Of a DNA stretch of 64,000 bases, positions 39,801-45,987 are shown in pieces. Source of the DNA: Prorocentrum cordatum (lineage: Eukaryota > Sar > Dinophyceae > Prorocentrales > Prorocentraceae); assembly GCA_963575745.1 (NCBI GenBank), contig CAUYUJ010007447.1:422501-486500 (forward strand). The letters are read 5' to 3'. The notes below the pieces were generated by a model that searched no databases, was not told the origin of the DNA, and worked only from the letters and a program-made list of their open reading frames with translations. The translations under genes were made by a program, and so were the position numbers. Every line of letters starts with the position of its first letter. Position 1 is the first letter of the stretch.

Positions 39801-40110
39801 CGTAACCCACCGTGTTGAGGCCGCTTCCAACGAGGCCACCTCCGCCCCACACCAGATCCGACCACTGTATCTCCGTCGGCGGCAGGTCAGTGATCCAACC
39901 TCCGAGCCAGCTCACTCCGAACTTGACCCCTCCGAAGCTGAACCAGCCTCGCATCTCCTCCTCCGCCTCCTCCGAGCCGCCCGCGCTCTCAGGACTTCGC
40001 CGCAGCGGGGGGTCCCGCCGACGACCGGCGAACCAGCTCCACATCCCGCCACTGCGGCGCCGTGAGCCCTCCTCACCTCCGTCGCCGGCGGCTGCTGGCG
40101 GTGCCTCCAC
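33769..40110 (-). CDS. gag: element 2 Gag and methyltransferase-like polyprotein
   Basis: A frame of 2,113 codons. A hydrophobic segment lies at about 105-145 (LIVALVIGLGYGLHSIA) and a Cys/His-rich region at about 330-480. A Gag-like globular region follows (about 960-1200; contains HHRWPTLINYRIAFG), and a CCCH finger with CX8CX6CX3H spacing at about 1295 (KCWDAACHDGC...CQRSH). Near the end (about 1807-1990) lies the same methyltransferase-like module as in elements 1 and 3: KEVWAGTQGWSDSLRKAGVEV, LGFECRTFCPW, AEHPAPDG and VDQCEYGLG. The counted start is a GTG at 40110. The first ATG is at 40044, but the true N-terminus is probably the frame at 40481, joined across a C10 run. At the 3' end the frame overlaps pol by 118 bp. 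Confidence 0.82.
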   Translation of the reverse strand: MEAPPAAAGDGGEEGSRRRSGGMWSWFAGRRRDPPLRRSPESAGGSEEAEEEMRGWFSFGGVKFGVSWLGGWITDLPPTEIQWSDLVWGGGGLVGSGLNTVGYAAFGTGWPLLCWTTFAGLIVALVIGLGYGLHSIASAVDVLVCAPLRCLGRALGLCCPTAKPQVTAAEEGVVPELRGPATAIAVENEFYAQLRAKGADKVPHHLIIKVGDTAARLERPPVNTGIKYKKAGVAWPYREVLATTSRRLRDLLEDSQDKVVHLCRDTPCTDEGNYAVHAPAYGYVTAETDTNLEALVEAVPKPCWAGRAVGAAAASCGRGCAALGLKGCARLCGPLKRCGQRGCQRGRRSRADIPAALLKDPNSETESEPEHQRCMANEVLYQEGDTIFQLCKEKCRDRARGAPVRLVKEDGEKSNVKGAEKVVNLCWQHTNAYERERGVKKCAHLGCHALGRVLNRGVLTCLEHDLANEEAARLVAVTEGPAPVVAGMAYEQPTRYRSRSPTSTAGRPLLPLVSASGAWLTALVRGPRGTEMAKKYYCYGCQLAVEEEGWTTYRIPGLEARAAVPSNLGPVIDDRVRAEAATAGAPAIIVRTANQIPDGMDEYGQTASPVAQALARGATGREDHPLRILTRGIEEAGVRDEGHARRHPPSTSPTYPTQPPWVDTITRGELGGLLNGAARERWRRRGETALALEFLKARAGGEDHPLDVAERFQHSEGFDDLGEACDAIVESLEALERDRGSFMTDDEVESLRQLAEVLRERRGLSQAHEEEVAGGAWREGLARPVPGPARPPTPPMARPPAVEMPPGLGRMPEPGRPAREEKGSARGWEPKRRATDLGGQGVDLRGSTVRAELGRGPPTGRPGHDPTPPPMDLFEHRAGPTFGVPARRARVSFDEEEYGPSEKLRRSAGALGDPEDKGSDGMVKVMADIAYNLDLTNKRAEDAAAGKMGTLQSITKDHELLVLAARGCGRFRVAICPDDLGRALVKALLRMAEHSSALFKHHRWPTLINYRIAFGIASGSWGGKSVETLAAHALSVADWVTCPEELFDDYVPTTEYKIEPRPKQPVDMLKWARQARNGIWAVCLAYGAEHWDERSEALDYLIRQHEAKPRKYTARFIQDAWEELNGRWWEELRWKVKEVQRYCNKELMRKDDFIFAARTPTPEGPPLLTLPTTFEVEDPDGYFQTVIFERLVKTADNAYWENAHRAQLRPLAAGGVEEVEERRPAGGLPQLPSGGGGGGKVGGLTGGGGGGAGGGALKAGASKVKLPPEVLSALTGPEVAESVKHGPNDSKGKPKCWDAACHDGCSKTATTCQRSHAEGIKSADRAHWTAKAQYIKRGGLKTGPKIKIEDRLVKIKQLRADAQKEQAAKVQEGKDQAAQRGGRRGGATEAGRSAVAEEAAKPPGEYADMEYTTQERELQELVQGPDESWMRDHGGQAAFVCPLELPEDVPEVAKVHMAMADQVSRSPEAKLVADAPNRLRSYCHGRLLDGYLGGQITPIEEILQDAVELGDEELAGQARPYLASRVERVGGELAGPEVHVGKVAWGPAEEPGRGRVHIKGRIWDVLDYRDQLAVTVELAEYLPECQAGEAEERQCVFINTAAAHLHSKGEGDPSVAEVMELAQQWRVAMWEEAKQAETFMGPPDAYIPITESDVRMFCHDTLHLSHDKDYRTLAAFPPTALRETAIHVVRVDPWGRARLEVIVGVKYFTGGHPPHEVLAAGWDVYLDDAMHEDAKVPGDAAKRCPRCRAAREAGRERKAGEQDIVGEDPRWRVLGNWSNPAWKRYERHGQATGGRRPCWKGRTLTAKEVWAGTQGWSDSLRKAGVEVGPAVELYSDPERGKGMQEEHDTRRKEVQEALLEEARQCVYLLWWLGFECRTFCPWMLRNGGTRTFDVPAGRPDGPSWEIEGTAMANFAGRLFETIADAGALPTAEHPAPDGRYPKAYDLDRWRQILRRKDVLVVPVDQCEYGLGPQDGVRGDERYRKRSWLVTCVRHLQEVARRCTHQHKHVELKGVDTVTKHKRTSDAGHYPEKLLSAITRAMINEALELGATLTQKRGGRGEGGGAPHRQQIFRRRWRGTFPRAMRPRRRAPTHSWTTYAIESEERSQTPIGAL
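33920..33928 (-). promoter_or_regulatory. G9 run at the gag/pol frame junction (possible -1 shift site)
   Basis: On the coding strand the gag frame reads GAG GGG GGG GGA GCC. Slipping back one base gives GGG AGC and enters the pol frame with no stop before RT. The run is followed by CCCCCC that can pair with it. Confidence 0.5.
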
Positions 40111-40234
40111 GTGTGGCTGGGCTGATGCCGACGCCGTCGACGGCTGCTGGCGTCCCTTGCCTCCCGAGGGCAGGACTGCCGCTGGCCCCGCGGGCCCTCC
40201 TCTCCCCTTCCCGGCAGCGGGTGCGGGCCCAGCT

Positions 40235-40481
40235 GGGGGGGGGGCTGGCGCTGCGGCAACTCAGTCGCCGCCGCCATGCCACGGCGCCGCTGGTCCTCCT
40301 CCAGCGCCCGCAGCAGAGGCGCGTACGCCCCTCCATTGGCCTGCTCGGCCTCCGCGGGCAGCGACATGTCCGCGGTGCGGGCCGCGGGGGGCAAAGCCGG
40401 CGTCGCCGGCTGCGCCCGCCACCTGCGGCCGATCTCGACGGCTGCCACGGCCCCGATGAGCATGGGCAGCAACGCCATCAT
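40235..40481 (-). CDS. element 2 Gag N-terminus in an offset frame
   Basis: Begins with a double ATG at 40481, the first after A1 (156 bp downstream of the A1 inner edge). It encodes MMALLPMLIGAVAAVEIGRR, a signal- or anchor-like hydrophobic start, then an Ala/Pro linker and YAPLLRALEEDQRRR. At the run of ten C on the coding strand (40235-40244) the natural continuation moves to the frame of the large Gag ORF, whose upstream extension (PSTASASAQPH) is open to this point. Either a one-base indel in a homopolymer (mutation or read error) or slippage would join them. Confidence 0.5.
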
Positions 40482-40636
40482 GTGGGAGCTGGTGTGCTAC
40501 TTCCGACTGACAGCGCCTCGTGTGCACTGGGCTGGCGTGGCCCACCTCCTCCCTCCTCACCTCCACATGGCCCTCGGCACCTGTGCGGACCTCGGTCCGC
40601 GGGGCGGGTCGCGCTCCCCGCGCGAGTCGCCCCCTC

Positions 40637-40772
40637 AAGGGCCCGAGAAGGAAACTTGAGCCCCAAATGGGCCGCAGAGGGGGAAAGGGACGGAGAGCAG
40701 GAGAGACCCTTCCCCCTCACCAGGCACTTACTCCCTGAAACCCTACGTTTTACGCATGCTCAAACTCTCACG
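40637..40772 (-). repeat. element 2 split repeat A1 (5' end)
   Basis: 136 bp identical to A2. A spliced-leader-like sequence lies within it at 40655-40674 on the coding strand. Confidence 0.93.
40655..40674 (-). other. spliced-leader-like sequence in A1 of element 2
   Basis: On the minus strand it reads CCCATTTGGGGCTCAAG: it matches the last 15 or so bases of the dinoflagellate leader with one substitution and one inserted G, and has the exact 3' octamer GGCTCAAG. Upstream bases do not match well. It ends 18 bases before the inner edge of A1. Confidence 0.35.
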
Positions 40773-41060
40773 ATCGATGAAGATGACTATGATGAAGATC
40801 TGCGATGATAAGGATGATGCTGATGATGGTGGTGATGCGTCTTCTTGGCAATGACGATGATGACCCGCAGCCGGTCGAGCCTGGCCACGGACCCGCGCAC
40901 ACCTCGTGCTCCCACGCGCGCGGCTCGCGCTCCCGCGCGCGCGGGCTGCCGGGGCCCGCGCCATGGGCAGCGCGGGCAAGGTGTTGGGCACGACGCTCGA
41001 GAACCCCGTCGGCTCGGACTCGCCGCCGCCGCGTCCTCCTCCTCCTTCTCCTCCTCCTTA
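40773..41060. repeat. GATGAT-rich host DNA right of element 2
   Basis: ATGATGAAGATCTGCGATGA-type triplets to about 40862 continue the tract seen left of the element. GC-rich sequence with a GGCTCGCGCTCCCGCGCGCG stretch follows, then (TCC)n near 41033-41057. Confidence 0.7.
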
Positions 41061-41061
41061 G

Positions 41062-41135
41062 GCCCCTGGCCGGGCCCTTCCTGGGCCCAGGAGCTGTGTG
41101 TACGCCCTCCTGGCCAAGCCAGGGGGGCGACCCCG
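41062..41135 (+). repeat. dispersed repeat family C, copy 1
   Basis: CCCTGGCCGGGCCCTTCCTG, CCCAGGAGCTGTGTGTACGC and CTCCTGGCCAAGCCAGG. A second copy lies at 52757-52830. Confidence 0.8.
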
Positions 41136-41210
41136 AGGCTGGAGAGCCGCGAAGAAGGGACGAAGAAGCCCGCATACCTCAAACCTCGAGCCTGCCCCCC
41201 CCCCCAATCT

Positions 41211-41346
41211 TGGCATCGCTCGGACGGGTACATTTTCCCTTCGGCGAGAACAATCGAGGAGCATCCTGGATCATTTGGCGAAACAGCCACGCGCGAGACC
41301 GACAAAAGCACAGGGAATGGACGTCGGAGCGATGGCGAGCCATACA
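41211..41346 (+). repeat. dispersed repeat family D, copy 1
   Basis: GGCATCGCTCGGACGGGTAC, GGAGCATCCTGGATCATTTG, GGAATGGACGTCGGAGCGAT. A second copy lies at 57150-57276. Confidence 0.85.
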
Positions 41347-41924
41347 GTCGGGGCGCTGAAGAAGGAACCCTTTTCGTTGGGGAGGGGCTCGGTGTTCCTT
41401 GATTGTTTTAACAGTTTGCCTGAGGTCTTCATGAGGTTTTCCATGGGACATCGATGTTTAACTTATGAGAAACAGGGGCCCCGTTCCTTATTTAGGGTTC
41501 CTTAGGTCAACGCCCCGACTGTATCGTTGCCCCTCAGAGGACCACCGTCCAGACCTGAGGGCCAGTCGGCAGGAGATCGCAGAGTACCTCGACCGGCAGG
41601 GCGCCCGCGGGCGGGGGGCAAAGGGGCCGCGGCCCCAGGCCGCGGCCACGGGCGGCCGTGGCCCGGGCCGCCGTCGCGGGGTTGGCTGACGCCTCTGGCG
41701 GCCGCCTGGCCAGCGGGAAGGTTCGGAGGAGGGACAAGGTAAGGGTAGGAGGTCTATCCACCTCGGACTCTAGAGGGCAGAAAATCCACCCCGATTATAA
41801 CCACCCCGACACGCGAAGGCGTTTAGTAAACGCACCCTAAGAAGGAATCAAACAGGGCAGACCTGTTTAGTGAACGTTCAGGGCCGTTTCGTAAACGCCA
41901 ATTGTCCGGTCCCGGTGGTTTCTC
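41347..41924. other. no recognised gene
   Basis: GC-rich sequence; GGCCGCGGCC-type words near 41620-41670 form short palindromes. CGTTTAGTAAACG at 41819-41831 is a perfect 13-bp palindrome, and TTTAGTGAACG and TTTCGTAAACG follow at 41868 and 41887. Confidence 0.5.
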
Positions 41925-42030
41925 CTCCCTTGATATTCCCCAGAACTCTGCTGGCGTGCGTTCTGACCAGGATTTCGAGGCGAATCCAGCGGTGGCGACG
42001 AGGGCCGCCCAGGAGGCCCACAGAGGGGAG
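41925..42030 (-). repeat. dispersed repeat family A, copy 2 (reverse)
   Basis: Reverse complement of family A: CTGACCAGGATTTCGAGGCG, AATCCAGCGGTGGCGACGAG, GGCCGCCCAGGAGGCC. It lies next to a forward family B copy. Confidence 0.85.
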
Positions 42031-42032
42031 AA

Positions 42033-42178
42033 CACACGTCGATTAAGGAATTGGCCGTTTTCGGTTCGCGAGAGGGCGCCGCGGCCGTCATTTTTGCGGG
42101 TCCAGGTCCGTCGGTTTCGGTCCTCGGCCGTTTTCGCTAGGGAGAGGTTTACTAAAGGGAGGTTTGTCCACCGCCGAT
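42033..42178 (+). repeat. dispersed repeat family B, copy 2
   Basis: ATTGGCCGTTTTCGGTTCGC, GCGGCCGTCATTTTTGCGGG, CCAGGTCCGTCGGTTTCGGT and AAAGGGAGGTTTGTCCACCG. Confidence 0.85.
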
Positions 42179-42370
42179 AGTCAGAGCGTGAATTACCTAC
42201 CCCGCTTTCGCTTCCAGGCAAAACCGAGTCACACCACGCGCCTCCTCGTCAGGCGGCCTGACCAGCACAGGCCGTAGGTTGGCATCGCTTGGTATCTCTT
42301 GGAACTGAGGGTGGTCAAAAGCGAGGTAGGTTTGTTTGCCCCCTAGAAGAGCACGGCATAAGCGTGAACT

Positions 42371-42503
42371 GTCGGAATTCTGTGCGCGGATTTCTTGGAT
42401 CGGTGCTGGACCCCCTGCCCTGGCGCGCGGAGCGCGCCAGGGGCGGCGCCGGAGGCGCTGGGAGGGGGGCCCAGCGATCCGAGCAGACCGCGCGGAGCTT
42501 CAG
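42371..42503. repeat. foldback element, copy 3
   Basis: Left arm TGCGCGGATTTCTTGGATCG then GTGCTGGACCCCC; right arm GGGGGCCCAGCGATCCGAGC then CGCGCGGAGC. The centre is CCCTGGCGCGCGGAGCGCGC, itself self-complementary. Confidence 0.8.
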
Positions 42504-42777
42504 ACGTTTGTGCTTATACTTAGACCGATTTTGTTCTCCAACTAGGCTTGCCCTATAGGAGTCCTAGCTTATCATAAATAGTTGGTCTTTAGGACCCCCC
42601 CTTTTTCCAAAAGCGAGGTAGATTTGTTTGCCCCGATGGAGTGGCGGTGTCGGTGGCCTTGTGGTTTCCCCGCAGGCGGCCGTGCGGCCCGAAGGCCCAG
42701 GCCCCCTCTCGGGCCGCGACAGGAAGGGCGACCGACAGGTTGCTGCCACGTTCGACACGGGGCCCTCATCGGACCTC

Positions 42778-42935
42778 CCCCTCCTCCTCCTCCTCCTCCT
42801 CCTCCTCTTCCTCCTCCTCCTCCATGCGCTCCTCCGCCTCCTCCTCCTCCTCCTCCTCCTCCTCCTCCTCCTCCATGCGCTCCTCCTCCTCCTCCTCCAT
42901 ACACTCCTCCTCCTCCTCCTCTTCCTCCTCGCTGC
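42778..42935. repeat. (TCC)n microsatellite with CATGCG interruptions
   Basis: About 160 bases of TCC/CTC triplets with three CATGCG or CATACA interruptions that allow poly-Ser/Leu/Pro artefact frames. Confidence 0.95.
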
Positions 42936-43084
42936 GGGGCCGTGACTAGAACGACTCGGGATGAGGCGCCAGTGCAGGAGGATCGGCCACGACCTCTGGG
43001 AGTCCGCGCTGTGAGACAATCATGACGTCTCGGGGGTCTGGGCAGTTCGCAACTAGAGGAAGTGCTCACAGCTGCCTTGCGTTG

Positions 43085-43320
43085 GCAATTTTGGGCCTCT
43101 TGGGAGGCCCTCGTCGCCTGGGCTGGATTCTCTAGGAAGTTCTGGTCAATACGCACCCCGTGAGAGGGAGCAGCGGTATTGGTACCTTGCTGCCTCGGGA
43201 GATCGCGCCGCATCGCCGATGCGGCTCGATGTTGATCCCGATTTTTCTCCGCGCCGACGGTGCCGATGCATCGGCGACGTATTGGCGATGTGTTGGCGAT
43301 GCGGCGCGATCCTGCGACTC
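43085..43320 (+). repeat. family A copy 3 followed by GGCGATG palindromes
   Basis: CTTGGGAGGCCCTCGTCGCC, GGCTGGATTC, TTCTGGTCAATACGCACCCC to about 43190. Then ATCGCCGATGCGGCTCGATG and GCCGATGCATCGGCGACGTA-type short palindromic words related to those at 15620 and 50680. Confidence 0.8.
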
Positions 43321-44033
43321 CATCTGCTCGGCACCCATTTGGGACGCCTCCGGTGACGTAACAGGGTCCTCGTTTTCTCGTGGGCTCCGAGGGGGGGGCG
43401 CTCCTGGGGGTCCCAGGGCCGAACTAGGACAGGAACGGTGCAGGATGAGGCCTGGTCGGAAGCCCCGAGGCCCAGCTTCAGACGAAGCACTACGAATGAG
43501 GCCCCAGCCTCATTCGTAGTATTCTGTCGGAATCAGTGCCTCTTAATGTTTTGTAGTGATGTGCGCTTTCCAGCCGGTCACATGCCCGGGGCTACGGCTC
43601 CCACCCGCGGCGCTCTCGTTGGCGACTTGCAGGTCCGATGTTCCGATGTTCCGATGCTTTCGCTTGATTTGAAAGCGTTGGCTGTCCAGAACATCACGTC
43701 TTGTGCCTAGCGAAGCTCTGGCCTGGAGCACATACACACGGTCTGACCTTCAGTACTCCGATCTCCCCGCCTGTTCTTTTGACAGCGCACCGCCAGGCGA
43801 TGCTGGCGTGGTGATCGGTGGAGCGACTGATGGCACAAAACGGGGATCCGGGATCCGTTTCTATCGTGCTCATGCCCAGGGGAAACGATAGGGGGGATAT
43901 GCATAGAGAAGGGGGCGCATCGACCCCCAACCTCCCATTGATCGCCGATAGGGTTGTGGAAGTGGATTAATGGAGAGGAAGCGTGCTGCCAAATAATTTC
44001 CAGATGTCTAAAACATGTGTCAAGCATGTTTTG
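43321..44033. other. no recognised gene; hairpin next to element 3
   Basis: No gene. CACTACGAATGAGGC and GCCTCATTCGTAGTATT form an inverted repeat (43490-43525). At 44010-44032, immediately left of element 3, AAAACATG and CATGTTTT form a perfect 8-bp stem around TGTCAAG. Confidence 0.6.
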
Positions 44034-44174
44034 AATAGATAGAGCTTGCTGGATAGTTTTCGGAATGCCAGGTTTCTCATCCAGCCTCGTCTCGACGTCC
44101 GTGCTCCTGGAATGGGCTGCCTTTGATGTCTTGCCAGCCTCCCTTTCAGGATTCACGCTCGTAACTATTCTGGC
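44034..44174 (+). repeat. element 3 split repeat A1 (left end)
   Basis: 141 bp identical to 50135-50275. Identity with A2 stops inside a spliced-leader-like sequence (44158-44179). Confidence 0.93.
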
Positions 44175-45987
44175 TCAAGATCGCCTGGCGGCGATCGGAA
44201 CGGGCGCCACGGCGAGCCACTCCCAGGTCGCAGTGTGCGCGCGATCAGCCCTCCTCGCTGGCTCGGGGGCGCTGCTCTGGAGCCAGGTAGCCTGGCACCT
44301 GGCGAGCTGGGCTGCTGGGCGCTTCGGGCCTGAGGCGGCTCGGGTGCTGACCGTCGCGGGGGCGCGAGGCGTCGCCGCGCTGGGCGAGGCCGCCCACACT
44401 GCCTCTTGCTGGGGCTGGCGCGCTCTGCAGGCGGCAGCGACCTTCGCGAGCTCTCTGCTTGCTCTCGCTTGGGAGCATCGCAGCTGGCTGGCACGGGGAG
44501 CCCGAGCCGCCTGGTCGCGTGGCCGCGCGGCGCTGGGGGCCGCCTGGGCTCTGGGCGCGCAGGCCGTCGGAGGGCTCCGTGGCTGGAGGGCGGCCCGTCG
44601 GGCCGACCGCGCACGCGCTCGCGAGCTCGCAGCCGCTTCAACCGCTCTCGAGTACGCCTTGGTGGAGATGGCGCTTGCAGGTGGCGTAGCCGTCGGGGCG
44701 GCGGACCCGTGCTGGGTGCTGCTTTCCCGCGGCGGCGAGTGGGACGAGGTCCTGATCTTCGGGCAGGTGCGGGGCGCGGACTACAGCCTGGGCTTGACGA
44801 CGGACGCGACGGGGGTCGCGTTCGTCTGGGTGCTGGTGCGCCTGCTGCCGGGGCATTTTCGCGCTGTGGTCGTGCCTGGAGGGGGAGGCCTCCGCATGCC
44901 GCCGTTCGGCGTTCCTGGTGCCCAGGTCAACTGGGTGTGCGAGCCGCCGCACGCCGCGGTCCAGTGGGACCCGAGTGTGGCCGAGCTGGCCGCGCTGCGC
45001 TTGGAGGCCCAGGGCGTGGACGCGGCCCTGCAGACCTTCGTGCTGGCGCCGGGGGCGATCTTCGATGCGGGCTCGCAGGCGGCGACGATCCCCGCCTTCA
45101 TGCCCGTGGGGGGCCCTCTACCACCTGCAGGGGGCGGAGCCGTCGTGCCAGCAGCAGCGGGAGCCGCGGGAGCCGCAGCGGCGCCCCCGCCCGCGGGCGC
45201 GGTTGCGCTACCCGCCGCGGGCGCGGCGGGGCCCGCGGCTGCCGCGGGTCTGGGCTTCGGCGCCGTGGGAGCGCCCGACGGGGCGGCAGCCGCCCCCGCA
45301 GCGGGCATCGATCTGGCGTCACTGCTTCAGGAGGTCCGCGCGATCCAGGGCCAGCTGCAGGATGGGGGCGGCTTGAGCAGCAAGCGAGAGAAGAAAGACA
45401 AGAAGTCTGCCACCAAGAAGAAGAAGAAGAAGAAGAAGAAGAAAAAGAAGAAGAAGAGGTCCGACTCCAGCGGCTCGACAAGCTCGAGCGACAGCAGCTC
45501 CTCCAGCAGCAGCGACTACCTGCGGTGGCGCGGGCCCAAGGCCAAGAGCCGTCGGGTCGACCCCGCCCAGGAGCGCAAGTTGGAGACCGAGAAGTTCAAG
45601 GCCAAGGGCGACCTCCTGGCGTTCGCGGCGAAGCACCCGGGAGCGCTCTCGGGGTACTTCCTGGCGATGGTGCACCGCAAGCTGAGCCACGGGCGCTTGA
45701 CGGAGACCAAGCAGCTGAGGCGCGCGTCGGTGACGACGTGGGCGCAGGCACACTCGGGCCTGACCGAGCTGCGGGACCAGCGCGAGGTGCAGACGTTGGC
45801 GCTCGTCATGGACTTGATCAACGCGCAGGACCTGGCGACCGCGATGGACGTGCTGGCGCAGCGCATCATCGCGATCCAGCGGGCGAAGGCCAAGGGCGGC
45901 TCCTGGGAGAAGGCCGAGGCCGCGGAGCTGCTGGCTGGCACGGGGGGCGGGGTCGCTGCAGGCGGCCTCTTGAAGCTCACCATGTGA
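44065..45987 (+). CDS. gag: element 3 Gag
   Basis: A 640-residue frame. The N-terminal third is Ala/Leu/Trp-rich and hydrophobic. The middle (about 200-340) is globular, with a Pro/Ala/Gly-rich stretch after it (about 350-420). Then comes a run of 14 Lys (about 451-464) and a Ser-rich block, a likely RNA-binding or nuclear-targeting region, and a helical C-terminal domain (about 500-640; LLAFAAKHPGALSGYFLAMV). No zinc knuckle is visible, unlike elements 1 and 2. The ATG at 44065 lies inside A1. If translation begins after the spliced-leader-like site, the next in-frame ATG is 44668. Stop TGA at 45985. Confidence 0.8.
   Translation: MPGFSSSLVSTSVLLEWAAFDVLPASLSGFTLVTILAQDRLAAIGTGATASHSQVAVCARSALLAGSGALLWSQVAWHLASWAAGRFGPEAARVLTVAGARGVAALGEAAHTASCWGWRALQAAATFASSLLALAWEHRSWLARGARAAWSRGRAALGAAWALGAQAVGGLRGWRAARRADRARARELAAASTALEYALVEMALAGGVAVGAADPCWVLLSRGGEWDEVLIFGQVRGADYSLGLTTDATGVAFVWVLVRLLPGHFRAVVVPGGGGLRMPPFGVPGAQVNWVCEPPHAAVQWDPSVAELAALRLEAQGVDAALQTFVLAPGAIFDAGSQAATIPAFMPVGGPLPPAGGGAVVPAAAGAAGAAAAPPPAGAVALPAAGAAGPAAAAGLGFGAVGAPDGAAAAPAAGIDLASLLQEVRAIQGQLQDGGGLSSKREKKDKKSATKKKKKKKKKKKKKKRSDSSGSTSSSDSSSSSSSDYLRWRGPKAKSRRVDPAQERKLETEKFKAKGDLLAFAAKHPGALSGYFLAMVHRKLSHGRLTETKQLRRASVTTWAQAHSGLTELRDQREVQTLALVMDLINAQDLATAMDVLAQRIIAIQRAKAKGGSWEKAEAAELLAGTGGGVAAGGLLKLTM
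44158..44179 (+). other. spliced-leader-like sequence at the A1 inner edge of element 3
   Basis: 17 of the 21 fixed positions of the dinoflagellate leader match, ending in the exact GGCTCAAG. All four mismatches are transitions. The A1/A2 identity ends five bases before its 3' end: A2 continues CCTGC instead of TCAAG. Confidence 0.45.
45942..45948 (+). promoter_or_regulatory. candidate -1 frameshift site G GGG GGC
   Basis: In the gag frame ACG GGG GGC GGG, this heptamer has the canonical X XXY YYZ phase. Slipping back one base enters the pol frame 37 bases before the gag stop. I did not resolve a downstream pseudoknot. Confidence 0.5.

Larger units (their letters stand above)
26542..40772 (-). 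mobile_element. element 2: 14.2-kb split-direct-repeat YR retrotransposon
   Basis: In its own (minus) orientation: A1 (40772-40637), gag and methyltransferase-like frame (to 33769), RT/RNase H/YR frame (to 27536), 3' region, B1 (27192-26972), A2 (26972-26837), spacer, B2 (26762-26542). Both A copies (136 bp) and both B copies (221 bp) read as identical, so insertion is recent. It is far longer than typical DIRS or Ngaro elements (about 5-6 kb). Host sequence closes cleanly: CGATCG is present on both sides. Two homopolymer junctions (C10 near the start, G9 between the giant frames) shift frame. Confidence 0.93.

Noticed and set aside
44406-45948. Upstream half of the 1,570-codon frame over element 3 gag
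   Set aside because: It reads Arg/Gly-rich sequence in the -1 phase of gag. The gag frame has the structured protein. Only the part after the slippery site is Pol.
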